Assembly: GCF_000176175.1 (NCBI RefSeq)
Contig: NZ_ACZP01000021.1
Location: 21,448-85,447 of the forward strand
Length of the DNA: 64,000 nt
Origin: Vibrio furnissii CIP 102972
GTDB lineage: Bacteria > Pseudomonadota > Gammaproteobacteria > Enterobacterales > Vibrionaceae
Direction of reading: 5' to 3'
Below the pieces are notes generated by a model. That model had not been told where the DNA came from. It saw only the letters and a list, made by a program, of their open reading frames with translations, and did no database searches. Positions 8,066 through 17,030 of the stretch are shown here, piece by piece; position 1 is the first letter of the stretch, and every line of letters starts with the position of its first letter. The translations under genes were made by a program, and so were the position numbers.

Positions 8066-9727
8066 ATGCTGGCCCATTTAAGTGTGAATAACTTTGCGAT
8101 TGTGAAATCTCTGCAGCTTGAGCTGTCAAAAGGAATGACCACGATTACCGGAGAAACCGGTGCAGGTAAATCCATTGCGATAGACGCGCTGAGTCTGTGT
8201 TTGGGGGGCCGCGCAGAAGCCAGCATGGTGCGACAAGGGGAAGAAAAAACCGAAGTCAGCGCCGCCTTTGTTCTGGATAACAATATTCACGCCACTCGTT
8301 GGTTAGAAGATAACGATCTCTTGGATAGCAAAGATTGCATTCTGCGTCGTACCATCACCAAAGATGGCCGCTCACGAGCATTCATCAATGGCAGCCCGGT
8401 GCCCCTGTCGCAACTCAAATCCCTCGGTCAACTACTGATCAACATTCACGGTCAGCATGCGCATCAACAACTGATGAAACCGGAATATCAGCTCGCGATG
8501 CTGGATCAATACGCCGGCCACATCGACCTACTGAAAAAGACCCGCCTCAGCTATCAAGGGTGGCGTCAAGCCAATAACCAGCTCAAGCAAATGAGAGAAA
8601 ATAGCCAGCAGAACCTGGCGCAATTGCAGTTGCTGGAGTATCAGATCAAAGAGCTCAATGAGCTGGCGATTGGCGAAGACGAATACGCCGAACTCGAACA
8701 AGAGCACAAGCGTTTGGCCAATAGCGGTGATCTGGCGATCAACTGCCAAAAAGCCATCGACCTTTTGTACGAAGGCGACGAAGTGAACGCACTCAGTCTG
8801 TTGCAATCCACCAGTGCCACATTGATTGAACTGGCAGAATTGGACAGCAAACTCAGCGCGCTGCCAAACATGATTTCAGATGCCATGATTCAACTCGAAG
8901 AAGCCAACAGTGAGCTACGTGGCTACCTCGACAGCATTGATGTTGACCCAGAGCGCATGGCGTTTGTGGAAGAGCGTTATTCACGCATCATGTCACTGTC
9001 GCGCAAACATCACGTTTTACCCGATGCGCTGTATCAACATCATCAAGATTTGCTGCAACAAATTGCGCTGCTCGATTGCTCAGAAGAGAAAATGGATGCA
9101 TTGGCAGATGAAGTCGACGCGAAGTATCAGTTGTTTGTGACCGCAGCAGAGAAACTACACAAATCGCGCAGCCGCTACGCCAAAGAGCTTGATAAGCTCA
9201 TCAGCCAAAGCATGCACGAACTCAGCATGGAACATGCGCAGTTTAAAATTGACGTGTGTAATCAAGGGGGGCCTTCTCCGCTTGGCTTTGATGCCATCAC
9301 CTTCTTGGTCTCCACCAACCCCGGCCAGCCTTTGCAGCCAATTGCCAAAGTGGCCTCTGGTGGTGAACTGTCACGGATGTCACTTGCCATTCAGGTGATC
9401 ACCGCGCAGAAAGTCGATACACCAAGCCTCATTTTCGATGAAGTGGATGTGGGGATTTCAGGCCCAACCGCCGCTGTCGTCGGGAAAATGCTGCGCACGC
9501 TGGGCGAGTCCACGCAGGTCTTGTGTGTCACGCACTTGCCCCAAGTGGCCGGCTGTGGTCACAACCAATTGTTCGTGGCAAAACAGACCAAAGGCGGCAA
9601 AACCGAAACGCAGATGGTCAAACTCGATCACGAACAACGAGTGGCAGAGTTGGCTCGTTTACTAGGCGGTAGCCAAATCACCGAATCGACTCTGGCGAAC
9701 GCTAAAGAGCTGCTGATTGCTGCCTAG
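8066..9727 (+). CDS. recN: DNA repair protein RecN
   Basis: RecN is an SMC-like ATPase used in recombinational repair of double-strand breaks. The 553-residue protein (same size as E. coli) has Walker A GETGAGKS near residue 32, a long central coiled coil with repeated Gln/Glu/Leu segments, the ABC signature ASGGELSRMSLAIQ and the Walker B segment SLIFDEVDVGISG in the C-terminal half. I placed the start at MLAHLSVNNFAIV because AGGTG precedes it. An in-frame ATG 24 bp earlier adds residues not found in RecN. Two LexA boxes sit directly upstream, so it is DNA-damage inducible. Confidence 0.98.
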   Translation: MLAHLSVNNFAIVKSLQLELSKGMTTITGETGAGKSIAIDALSLCLGGRAEASMVRQGEEKTEVSAAFVLDNNIHATRWLEDNDLLDSKDCILRRTITKDGRSRAFINGSPVPLSQLKSLGQLLINIHGQHAHQQLMKPEYQLAMLDQYAGHIDLLKKTRLSYQGWRQANNQLKQMRENSQQNLAQLQLLEYQIKELNELAIGEDEYAELEQEHKRLANSGDLAINCQKAIDLLYEGDEVNALSLLQSTSATLIELAELDSKLSALPNMISDAMIQLEEANSELRGYLDSIDVDPERMAFVEERYSRIMSLSRKHHVLPDALYQHHQDLLQQIALLDCSEEKMDALADEVDAKYQLFVTAAEKLHKSRSRYAKELDKLISQSMHELSMEHAQFKIDVCNQGGPSPLGFDAITFLVSTNPGQPLQPIAKVASGGELSRMSLAIQVITAQKVDTPSLIFDEVDVGISGPTAAVVGKMLRTLGESTQVLCVTHLPQVAGCGHNQLFVAKQTKGGKTETQMVKLDHEQRVAELARLLGGSQITESTLANAKELLIAA

Positions 9728-9786
9728 CGCACAAAAAATGAATTTTTTGTTCACGCTTTGCAACCTAATTCAAAATTCGTAGTCTC

Positions 9787-9840
9787 AACAAGCTCAGAGG
9801 ACACGGGATGTTTTTACATCTGCCCTGAGCTTGTTTATTA
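9787..9840 (+). terminator. Probable terminator after recN
   Basis: CAAGCTCAG and CTGAGCTTG form a stem around a nested GATG/CATC hairpin, followed by TTTATT. It lies 60 bp after recN and just before bamE. Confidence 0.55.
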
Positions 9841-9881
9841 TCACCCCAGTTTTGAGTTTCATCAGCTATAGAATTTTAAAT

Positions 9882-10241
9882 ATGCAGTTTACCAAGTGGC
9901 TTGTCGCCCTTCCTCTGGCCTTGACGATGTTGTCTGGCTGTAGCGTTCTAGAACGTCTGGTTTATCGTATCGACATTAACCAAGGCAACTACATCGAACA
10001 ACAGGCCGTTGACCAGTTGAAATTCGGTATGTCGAAAGAACAGGTCCGTTTTGTACTGGGTTCACCCATGTTGGTTGAAAACGGTTATCCGGATACCTGG
10101 TACTACATTTATCACCACACCGCAGGGCACGAAGCATCCATTCAGAAAAATCTGGTGGTCAACTTCAACAATGGCGGCACCTTGGTCAATATCGCGGGTG
10201 ACTTCCAGCAAAGTGACAATTTCTTTGAAAGCTTGAACTGA
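9882..10241 (+). CDS. bamE: Outer membrane assembly lipoprotein BamE
   Basis: BamE is a periplasm-facing lipoprotein of the BAM complex that inserts beta-barrel proteins in the outer membrane. The 119 residues begin with a signal peptide and lipobox LSGC. They carry the SmpA/OmlA fold marks DQLKFGMSKEQVRFVLGSPM and DTWYYIYH. The start at 9882 gives a normal lipoprotein signal. An earlier ATG at 9831 would add a second hydrophobic stretch and is unlikely. Its place between recN and rnfH-ratA is the usual one. Confidence 0.96.
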   Translation: MQFTKWLVALPLALTMLSGCSVLERLVYRIDINQGNYIEQQAVDQLKFGMSKEQVRFVLGSPMLVENGYPDTWYYIYHHTAGHEASIQKNLVVNFNNGGTLVNIAGDFQQSDNFFESLN

Positions 10242-10250
10242 TCAGGCATG

Positions 10251-10278
10251 AAAAAAGCTCGCCAAGGCGAGCTTTTTT
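10251..10278. terminator. Bidirectional terminator between bamE and rnfH
   Basis: The AAGCTCGCC/GGCGAGCTT hairpin is flanked by an A run and a T run between convergent genes, so it serves both strands. Confidence 0.9.
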
Positions 10279-10287
10279 GTATGTGGC

Positions 10288-10647
10288 TTAATCTGCGTCT
10301 GATTTACGCGAGGCATTGGGTTTGCCTCCCGTGACAGGATCCGCCTTGCCGGCCGCTTTCGCTTGCTCGGCACGCTTACGACGAATCTCTTTTGGATCCG
10401 CCAGTAGCGGTCGGTAAATTTCAATGCGATCACGGTCGCGTACCGTCGCATCCAACTTCACGTTGCGGCTAAATACACCCACTTTATTTTTGCTCAGATC
10501 AATTTCCGGATACATCTGCAAAATGCCTGATGTTTCGATGATCTCTTCAACCGTCATCGCTTTATTCACCACCAGCGTAAGGACGCGCTGTTCCTGTGGA
10601 AGTGCATATACCACTTCTACGTGAATCATGTCTGACTCAATACTCAT
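10288..10647 (-). CDS. rnfH: RnfH family (ubiquitin-like fold) protein
   Basis: This small 119-residue protein has the UPF0125/RnfH marks: IHVEVVYALPQEQRVLTLVV at the start, then SKNKVGVFSRNVKLDATVRDRDRIEIYRPL and DPKEIRRKRAEQ. The fold is beta-grasp. Its function is unsettled; it was once called RatB, antitoxin partner of RatA. The Lys/Ala-rich tail is probably disordered. Its start overlaps the end of ratA by 4 bp, so the two are translationally coupled. Confidence 0.93.
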   Translation of the reverse strand: MSIESDMIHVEVVYALPQEQRVLTLVVNKAMTVEEIIETSGILQMYPEIDLSKNKVGVFSRNVKLDATVRDRDRIEIYRPLLADPKEIRRKRAEQAKAAGKADPVTGGKPNASRKSDAD

Positions 10648-11078
10648 AGCGCATACACCTGCTTGGCTCGCTTGGTAAAAGCGTTCACCATATTCCCCGT
10701 CAACTCGTTGAACACCTTACCAAACGCCATCTCAATCATCTTGCTAGAAAATTCAAATTCCAGCTTCAATTCCACTTTACACGCTTGCTCATCCAACGGC
10801 GTAAAATACCAACCACCGCGCAACGTTCGAAACGGGCCATCTACCAAATTCATGATGATAGACTCGCCGTGATTCAATTCATTGGATGTGGTAAATGTCT
10901 TGCTGATACCCGCTTTCGACACATCTACCGACGCAACCATCTTATCGTTCGATGCTTCAATCACACGCGAACCGGAACATCCCGGTAAAAACTCCGGATA
11001 ACGAGCCACATCATTCACTAAATGAAACATCTGATCTGCACTGAAAGACACCAGAGCAGAACGACTGACTTGCTTCAT
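10644..11078 (-). CDS. ratA: RatA, START-domain (Coq10-like) protein
   Basis: The 144-residue protein belongs to the polyketide cyclase/START family. Visible marks are RSALVSFSADQMFHLVNDVARYPEFLPGCSGSRVIEAS and the C-terminal helix FGKVFNELTGNMVNAFTKRAKQVY. In E. coli RatA was reported to block 70S ribosome assembly, while the Coq10 branch binds quinone, so the true role is debated. It forms a two-gene operon with rnfH and is divergent from smpB. Confidence 0.93.
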   Translation of the reverse strand: MKQVSRSALVSFSADQMFHLVNDVARYPEFLPGCSGSRVIEASNDKMVASVDVSKAGISKTFTTSNELNHGESIIMNLVDGPFRTLRGGWYFTPLDEQACKVELKLEFEFSSKMIEMAFGKVFNELTGNMVNAFTKRAKQVYAL

Positions 11079-11304
11079 CTTTTCTCCTCACATTACCCAG
11101 AATTCTTGTTCAACTCATCATTTGTACGGATGATCCCACCGCAATCGGTCCGTTGGGAATATCACATTGCAGCGATTGTACGTTTATCCCCGCACGACCT
11201 CAAGTTACTGCATCAATCCCTCTTGAGCTCTGTTGCCGTTAACCTTATGCTACGCAAAGAAAAGCATTTCCTAACCTTTCACCAATCCGTATAATGCGCC
11301 CACT

Positions 11305-11793
11305 ATGGTAAAGAAAAAATCAAACACAAAAGCGGGTAGCAACACTATCGCGCTGAACAAAAAAGCTCGCCATGAGTATTTCATTGAAGATGAAATCGAA
11401 GCTGGCATGGAGCTCCAAGGCTGGGAAGTTAAATCTCTACGCCAAGGCAAAGCCAATATCGCAGAAAGCTACGTTTTCTTGCGTGACGGAGAAGCGTTTA
11501 TCTCCGGTATGACGATTACACCACTGCAGCAAGCATCCACGCACGTCGTCGCAAACCCGACCCGTGTACGCAAGCTGCTCTTGTCACGTCGTGAACTCGA
11601 CAACCTGTTTGGTCGTATCAACCGTGAAGGCATGACTCTGATCGCCACTGCGCTTTACTGGTCTCGCTCATGGGTGAAAATCAAAATCGGTGTCGCGAAA
11701 GGTAAAAAACTGCACGACAAACGTGACGATTTGAAAGAAAAAGATTGGCAGCGTCAGAAAGCTCGCGTCATGAAGAGCAACAACCTGCGCTAA
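11305..11793 (+). CDS. smpB: SsrA-binding protein SmpB
   Basis: SmpB binds tmRNA and carries it to stalled ribosomes for trans-translation. The 162-residue protein has the family core: IALNKKARHEYFIEDEIEAGMELQGWEVKSLRQGKANIAESY, then FLRDGEAFISGMTITP, and the lysine-rich C-terminal tail (GKKLHDKRDDLKEKDW) that enters the mRNA channel. It lies 67 bp upstream of the tmRNA gene ssrA, its partner, as in most gamma-proteobacteria. Confidence 0.98.
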   Translation: MVKKKSNTKAGSNTIALNKKARHEYFIEDEIEAGMELQGWEVKSLRQGKANIAESYVFLRDGEAFISGMTITPLQQASTHVVANPTRVRKLLLSRRELDNLFGRINREGMTLIATALYWSRSWVKIKIGVAKGKKLHDKRDDLKEKDWQRQKARVMKSNNLR

Positions 11794-11860
11794 TCTTAAC
11801 CACTTGAACGCATATGGCTGGACAGCAAAAGCTTTTCTGGTAGTATGCGAACAATACCTT

Positions 11861-12227
11861 GGGGCTGATTCAGGATTCGACGGGAATTTTGAAGTCTAAG
11901 GTGCATGCCGAGGTGCGGTAGGCCTCGTTAACAAACCGCAAAAAAATAGTCGCAAACGACGAAAACTACGCACTAGCAGCTTAATACCCTGCTCAGAGCC
12001 CTTCCTCCCTAGCTTCCGCTTGTAAGACGGGGAAATCAGGAAGGTCAAACCCAATCAAGCTGGCGTGGATTCCCCCACCTGAGGGATGAAGCGCGAGAAT
12101 TAATTCAGGTTAGCCATTCGTTAGCGTGTCGGTTCGCAGGCGGTGGTGAAATTAAAGATCGACTAAGCATGTAGTACCAAAGATGAATGGTTTTCGGACG
12201 CGGGTTCAACTCCCGCCAGCTCCACCA
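11861..12227 (+). ncRNA. ssrA: Transfer-messenger RNA (tmRNA, ssrA)
   Basis: The 5' end GGGGCTGATTCAGGATTCGA and the 3' end with a T-loop-like GGTTCAACTCCC and terminal CCA are the pairing tRNA-like ends of one-piece tmRNA. The resume codon GCA is at 11952. The tag reading frame 11952-11984 encodes ANDENYALAA and a TAA stop, the tag reported for Vibrio cholerae. Pseudoknot stems follow. The gene frees stalled ribosomes with SmpB and marks proteins for proteolysis. Its 3' end is a well-known integration site; the CCA end begins a 48-bp repeat that recurs 4.2 kb downstream. Confidence 0.97.
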
Positions 12228-12272
12228 AACGTTTGGAAAGGGCCAACTCGAAAGAGTTGGCCCTTTTTGTAT
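12225..12272 (+). repeat. Left direct repeat (attL-like) of the ssrA island, containing the tmRNA terminator
   Basis: The 48-bp sequence starts at the CCA end of ssrA with the palindrome CCAAACGTTTGG. It continues into the hairpin AAAGGGCCAACTC/GAGTTGGCCCTTTTT, the tmRNA terminator. It recurs at 16432-16479 with one mismatch in the loop. Confidence 0.85.
12238..12270 (+). terminator. Rho-independent terminator of ssrA
   Basis: The stem GGGCCAACTC/GAGTTGGCCC is followed by TTTTT, 10 bp after the tmRNA 3' end. Confidence 0.9.
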
Positions 12273-12799
12273 TTCTATCTTCATGTTTAAACTATTTGTT
12301 CTAGATTTTGGCACTCAAGCCTGTGCTATTTATCGATATCAAAACACAGCGCACCAACAAGAAATTTTGATGCAAATTTTTCTAACGACGAAGATGCACG
12401 GCATGAACTTCTAAATAACTTCTTTCATTACTTGCGTTCTCTGAATAATTAACAGTCGCTCGATGAGCCAATTTTTATCAACTGAGAAACTAAAGATGGA
12501 GTTTTGTGTTATCGAGAAAACAAACGTTGTTGTCGTCTGGCAATCCATTCGGACAATGGTTTGGCCTTCAAACACGCCCCTTATTCATTATGTTTAATCG
12601 ACAGGATTTTAACTGATTCGAAATTCAGTTGATTACAGATCCCCCCTTTAACTCATCATCAAAGAATTCGCGCCTACTAATTTTTATTCACACATTACTT
12701 CCATCAAATAATCGACCAAAGTTCCAATAAAAACGTTCTGTATGAAATACAATACTGTTTTTAAATCACACATTTAAAGCAAAGTTTCCAAGGTGAGGT
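12273..12799. other. Left arm of the ssrA island, no recognised gene
   Basis: The 527 bp are clearly more AT-rich than the host core. I see only short open frames without ribosome-binding sites, including one starting at 12283 that encodes 43 residues. No integrase or integrase fragment is recognisable. The last 100 bp should hold the promoter of the helicase-nuclease gene. Confidence 0.6.
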
Positions 12800-15700
12800 A
12801 TGAATAATCAGGGCTGGGTTCACTATTGGCGTAATTCGCTTGCCGATGCCGACAGCGCGAAAGGTGCATTAAAAAAGCAAGATCTGACGAATTATGAGCG
12901 GACGACAACTAACGAATTCAAAGAAGGTAGGCTGGAACCGGGTTCTCCCTTGCTAGAAGAGCTGTTTCGCAATGAACCAGATACCCTCACCGCTGTACAA
13001 ATTCATCTTCGCCCAGTCACCTACTATCTTAGGAAGGTTCATGGCAAAGATTACAGCGGCAATATGCCAGGGGTACTGACGCCAATTATTTGCTCTTTGT
13101 GGATCAATCGTGAAGGACTAATGTTTCCCCACACCGCGCCATTCATACCTCGTGATTTACTTGCTCCTCAAGGGACGGACACCTTTACTATAGCTGACGT
13201 CGATAAACTCGATAAATTCCTGACAGTGCACGAAATAACAGCCCAATCGGCTGAAGGTATTCCAACCAAATTCGAACAAGAAGAACAGTATCTGAACCAT
13301 CAAAAAGATTGGCAAAACTATTACGGGCTCACCCAAAAACTGTTTGCCGACTACTGCGATAGATCCCGAATCGAGCAGTTCTACGAAGACATTGAAAGTC
13401 GTGGTTTAGTCAACAAAATCAGCGAGTGTTTAGGGGCCTCAAGACATATTTTAAAACTGTACGATAACCTCTGTAATTCAAGCAAAGACTTGCCTCTGCT
13501 TGATAGTTACGCGGCAAAAACAGTAACCAACCACGATGCGTGTCTTGATGTATCTCAGACAGTGAATCTGCGTTTTGGTCACTCAAATCGTCAATTCCCG
13601 TTAGCTAAAGCGCAATGCGATGCTTTGGCCCACACCTTAGCCCTGCAGGAAGGCGATATTCTTGCGGTCAATGGCCCTCCTGGCACGGGTAAAACAACGT
13701 TTGTTCTATCTGTAGTCGCATCATTGTGGATTGAATCGGCGCTAAAAGAGAGTCAGCCACCGCTCATCATTGCAGCATCGACGAATAACCAAGCCGTAAC
13801 CAACATCATTGATGCTTTTGGTAAAGATTTCGATGAGGGCGACGATGAGCTATCAGGCCGATGGTTACCCGACATTTTTAGCTACGGAGGCTACCTGCCA
13901 TCAGCCTATGGTGAATCGGAAGCTGCCAAACGCTACCAAACTAAGCATTTCTATGAAAAAGTCGAACAATTGGATTTTCTCGATCAAGCCCAAGCGCATT
14001 ATTTGGATAGAGCAAAACAGGCGTTTCCACAACAGAATTTTGCTGATGTAACGCAAGTTAAAATATATCTCCTTGTCGAATTACGCCAACATCAAACCCA
14101 GTTAGATCAAATCCAAAGCAATTGGCATCACTACAACCGCCAACTGAATGACATCCATTCACGCCTTGGGGACAATCCACAACAAACATTGGCAGATCAA
14201 CAACAAGCGGTTTCTAATGCGCAAGCATTGAAAGATAACGCCAAAGAACGGTTAACTGCATGGCGAACCTACCTAGGCAACGAATCTACATGGTTAACTC
14301 TGTTTAGGTGGCTATCGCCAATCAAGAACAAACTTGAACTTCAGCGCAAAAATTTCATGTTCAGCCTTATTGAGCACGATGAAGAACACATTGAAAATCT
14401 GTCATCAGATCGATTTGAGAGCCTACTCAAGCAAGTATTTTCTAGCAAAAAAGATGATTTTGACGATCAAAATAACCGATATCAATCTTGGTTAGAGCAG
14501 TATCAAAAGTTTGAGCAATCACAGCAAAATTGGCTTGATTCTATTAATCACCTTACTGAGAACGCTCCAGAACAAACCATTCCACAACTGGCCGACATCG
14601 ATTCGGTTTTGGATATCACGACCCGTTTTCGAATGTTCCGCTTAGCTGTCCATTACTGGGAAGCATGCTGGTTACTGAGTTGCAGAGATATGGGCCAAGA
14701 ACTGAACAAGCAGGCCCGGAAAACAGGCTTGAAAACAGTTCGTCCTCGTTGGCAGCGGCGGATGATGCTCACCCCTTGTATTGTATCAACGTTCCATTCT
14801 CTGCCTTCTCATATGACTTATCAGTCTCACGTTGGGAATAATGAGTTTGAAACAGACTATCTGCTTAATGAAATAGACCTTTTGATCGTTGATGAAGCTG
14901 GCCAAGTGGCCCCAGAAGTTGCCGCAGCCTCATTCGCACTCGCCAAAAAAGCCTTGGTGATCGGTGATATTTACCAAATCCCGCCGATTAGAAATGTGAG
15001 CTCATCGATTGATCGAGGTAATTTAAAACAACATAAAGTGATCAAATCAGACGATGAATACACAGCCATTCAAGAGGCAGGCCGAAGTGTCGTGACTGGC
15101 AGTGCGATGCATGTAGCCCAACAAGCAAGCCGTTTTCATTATATGCAAGAAGCGGAACCTGGCATGTTTTTGCAAGAACACCGACGCTGTTATGATGAAT
15201 TAATCTCGTACTGCAATGAACTTTGCTATCAGGGCATCCTGATCCCCAAGAGAGGACAAGCAACTGAAGATAGCCTCTACTCTCCTTTCAGTCATTTACA
15301 CGTCGACGGTATCGCGGAGTCATTTAGCGGCAGCCGACGCAATAAACTAGAAGCAGAAACTATCGCTGCATGGCTACATGCTAATAAAGCTAAAATAGAG
15401 AATTACTACGGTGAACCACTGGCCAAATGTGTGGGTATCATTACGCCATTTTCAGCTCAAGTGAACCAGATCAAAACCGCGTGTCATGCCTACGAGATCA
15501 AAGCAGGTAAAGGGAAAGATCAACTCACCGTTGGCACCGTTCATTCCCTTCAAGGTGCTGAGCGCAAAATCATCATTTTTTCTCAGGTGTATACTAGACA
15601 CAACGATGGCGGGTTTATCGACATGGATCCTTCAATGCTTAACGTCGCTGTCTCGCGAGCTAAAGATGCATTCTTGGTCTTTGGTGATTTGGATATCATC

Positions 15701-16318
15701 GAAGCGGCTCCATCATCTTCTCCACGAGGATTACTGGCCAAGTATCTCTTCACTGACGAGCGGAATGAGCTTGAGTTTAGTGTTGGTCAGCGTCCCGATT
15801 TATTACAAATATGCGGCCATCCAAAATTGCTCACCAATGCCGAGGAGCACGATGCGTTCTTGTCTAAACTGTTGGGGGAAGTACAACGAAGCATTGATAT
15901 CGTCTCACCTTGGTTACTGCTAGACAAACTGCAATCAACTGGGCAACTAGAACTACTAAAAACGGCACTGCACAAAGGTGTTCAAATCACCATACACACC
16001 GACAGACATTTCAATACCACGGTCGCAAATCACCCAGATACCAATAAGGTAAAAGCGTTTCAACATTGTTGTGCGACCTTGGAACAACTTGGTATCGTTA
16101 TCAACGTGATCAATGGTGTCCATAGTAAAAGCGTTTTTGCTGATGATCGGTATATGGCTGTGGGGTCATTCAATTGGTTTAGTGCAAGCAGAAGCGCAAA
16201 ATATGCCAATATCGAAACATCATTGATTTATGTCGGTGAGTTAGAGAAGGAGATTAAAACCCAGCTCGACTTCCTCAATAGTCGCAGCTGCAGCACAAAC
16301 AAGCAGCCCGTGACGTAG
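12800..16318 (+). CDS. mkoC: Mokosh type II-like anti-phage protein: SF1 helicase fused to PLD nuclease
   Basis: The 1172-residue protein combines an SF1 (UPF1/DNA2-like, COG1112) helicase with a phospholipase-D nuclease domain. Walker A NGPPGTGKTT is near residue 292. A roughly 400-residue helical insertion rich in Gln follows. Walker B LLIVDEAGQVAPE is near 695. SF1 motifs AKKALVIGDIYQIPP, TVGTVHSLQGAERKIIIFS and LNVAVSRAKDAFLVFG come next. The C-terminal PLD part has IDIVSPWLL and one HxKxxxxD motif (HSKSVFAD, near 1108) followed by GSFNWFS. This one-gene helicase-PLD layout and length fit Mokosh type II, an anti-phage system reported to protect against phage, probably by RNA/DNA cleavage. 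AGGTGAGG precedes the start. It is the only gene between the 48-bp ssrA repeats. Mokosh is assigned from architecture, not from a search. Confidence 0.8.
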   Translation: MNNQGWVHYWRNSLADADSAKGALKKQDLTNYERTTTNEFKEGRLEPGSPLLEELFRNEPDTLTAVQIHLRPVTYYLRKVHGKDYSGNMPGVLTPIICSLWINREGLMFPHTAPFIPRDLLAPQGTDTFTIADVDKLDKFLTVHEITAQSAEGIPTKFEQEEQYLNHQKDWQNYYGLTQKLFADYCDRSRIEQFYEDIESRGLVNKISECLGASRHILKLYDNLCNSSKDLPLLDSYAAKTVTNHDACLDVSQTVNLRFGHSNRQFPLAKAQCDALAHTLALQEGDILAVNGPPGTGKTTFVLSVVASLWIESALKESQPPLIIAASTNNQAVTNIIDAFGKDFDEGDDELSGRWLPDIFSYGGYLPSAYGESEAAKRYQTKHFYEKVEQLDFLDQAQAHYLDRAKQAFPQQNFADVTQVKIYLLVELRQHQTQLDQIQSNWHHYNRQLNDIHSRLGDNPQQTLADQQQAVSNAQALKDNAKERLTAWRTYLGNESTWLTLFRWLSPIKNKLELQRKNFMFSLIEHDEEHIENLSSDRFESLLKQVFSSKKDDFDDQNNRYQSWLEQYQKFEQSQQNWLDSINHLTENAPEQTIPQLADIDSVLDITTRFRMFRLAVHYWEACWLLSCRDMGQELNKQARKTGLKTVRPRWQRRMMLTPCIVSTFHSLPSHMTYQSHVGNNEFETDYLLNEIDLLIVDEAGQVAPEVAAASFALAKKALVIGDIYQIPPIRNVSSSIDRGNLKQHKVIKSDDEYTAIQEAGRSVVTGSAMHVAQQASRFHYMQEAEPGMFLQEHRRCYDELISYCNELCYQGILIPKRGQATEDSLYSPFSHLHVDGIAESFSGSRRNKLEAETIAAWLHANKAKIENYYGEPLAKCVGIITPFSAQVNQIKTACHAYEIKAGKGKDQLTVGTVHSLQGAERKIIIFSQVYTRHNDGGFIDMDPSMLNVAVSRAKDAFLVFGDLDIIEAAPSSSPRGLLAKYLFTDERNELEFSVGQRPDLLQICGHPKLLTNAEEHDAFLSKLLGEVQRSIDIVSPWLLLDKLQSTGQLELLKTALHKGVQITIHTDRHFNTTVANHPDTNKVKAFQHCCATLEQLGIVINVINGVHSKSVFADDRYMAVGSFNWFSASRSAKYANIETSLIYVGELEKEIKTQLDFLNSRSCSTNKQPVT

Positions 16319-16431
16319 ACACAAAGCGTCACACTTGTTTATCACAAGTGGTTTTAGTACCAAGATAAAACTCGAATCATAAAAAACATTAAATATCATG
16401 CATTTAAACAAACACGCCTGATGACACCGGG
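16319..16431. other. Right arm of the ssrA island
   Basis: This AT-rich 113 bp lies between the helicase-nuclease stop codon and the right repeat. No gene is seen. Confidence 0.5.
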
Positions 16432-16479
16432 CCAAACGTTTGGAAAGGGCCAACTCGCAAGAGTTGGCCCTTTTTGTAT
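16432..16479 (+). repeat. Right direct repeat (attR-like) of the ssrA island
   Basis: This copy of 12225-12272 has one difference (GCAAG for GAAAG in the loop). It includes the CCAAACGTTTGG palindrome and a working terminator hairpin, which now ends the helicase-nuclease transcript. The match stops one base after GTAT, so the duplicated block is sharply bounded. Confidence 0.85.
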
Positions 16480-16569
16480 CTACATCGTTCAGACCTAAGT
16501 ACAATTTGAGCTGAGTACGACAACCTTCGTATTGCTTCTAAACACTGGGATGCTCAAGCCCAGAGACTC

Positions 16570-17030
16570 TCAACAATCACAGGTATACCGACACTTCGGA
16601 AATGCTGTGCAGCCGTAAAACGATTTGCCTGCATTCTGGCCTTTTTTCGCGATACGCACGACCAGCTCAGAATGACAATTAGGACACAACTTAGGAGGAA
16701 ATTGAGGAGATGGTTCTTCAATCACCGGCTTTTGCGTCAAGCTGCGTCCCTCTTCGATCATGTGAACTAATTCGCTCCCGTTGACTAGCCACAACCGTTT
16801 ACCTTGAGCAAAAGTGATCGCTTCAGCGGTAAAATCACCAGAGGTCACGATGATCATTTTGCTGGCCTGATGTTCAATCATCACACCATACATCTCTCGC
16901 AACACTTGGACCCCAACCTTTCGCGCTTTCCAATGCTTACATTGAACAAGGCTGAGTTCACCATCTTTGGTGAGCCAAGTATCGACGCACCGTCTATCCT
17001 TTCCGTCATCATTCCTTTTCAGCAGCCTTC
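16570..17030 (-). pseudogene. Remnant of an Mrr-like restriction endonuclease with topoisomerase-type zinc finger, 5' part lost
   Basis: Read from about 17030 without a proper start, the frame encodes DTWLTKDGELSLVQCKHW, then KVGVQVLREMYGVM, SKMIIVTSGDFTAEAITFAQGKRLWLVNG and CPNCHSELVVRI. It ends GKSFYGCTAFPKCRYTC. This is the PD-(D/E)xK core (Asp, QCKHW) of the Mrr/HJC-type endonucleases plus a four-Cys zinc ribbon. The N-terminal half is missing, and the normal DGGID motif is corrupted (CVDTW). A stop lies directly upstream in frame. The remnant overlaps the end of the LysR gene, so it was cut when that junction formed. A 111-residue reading from GTG at 16905 exists but lacks the catalytic Asp. 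Confidence 0.75.

Noticed and set aside
12283..12414. 43-codon frame in the left arm of the ssrA island
   Set aside because: No ribosome-binding site and no similarity that I recognise; likely chance in AT-rich DNA.
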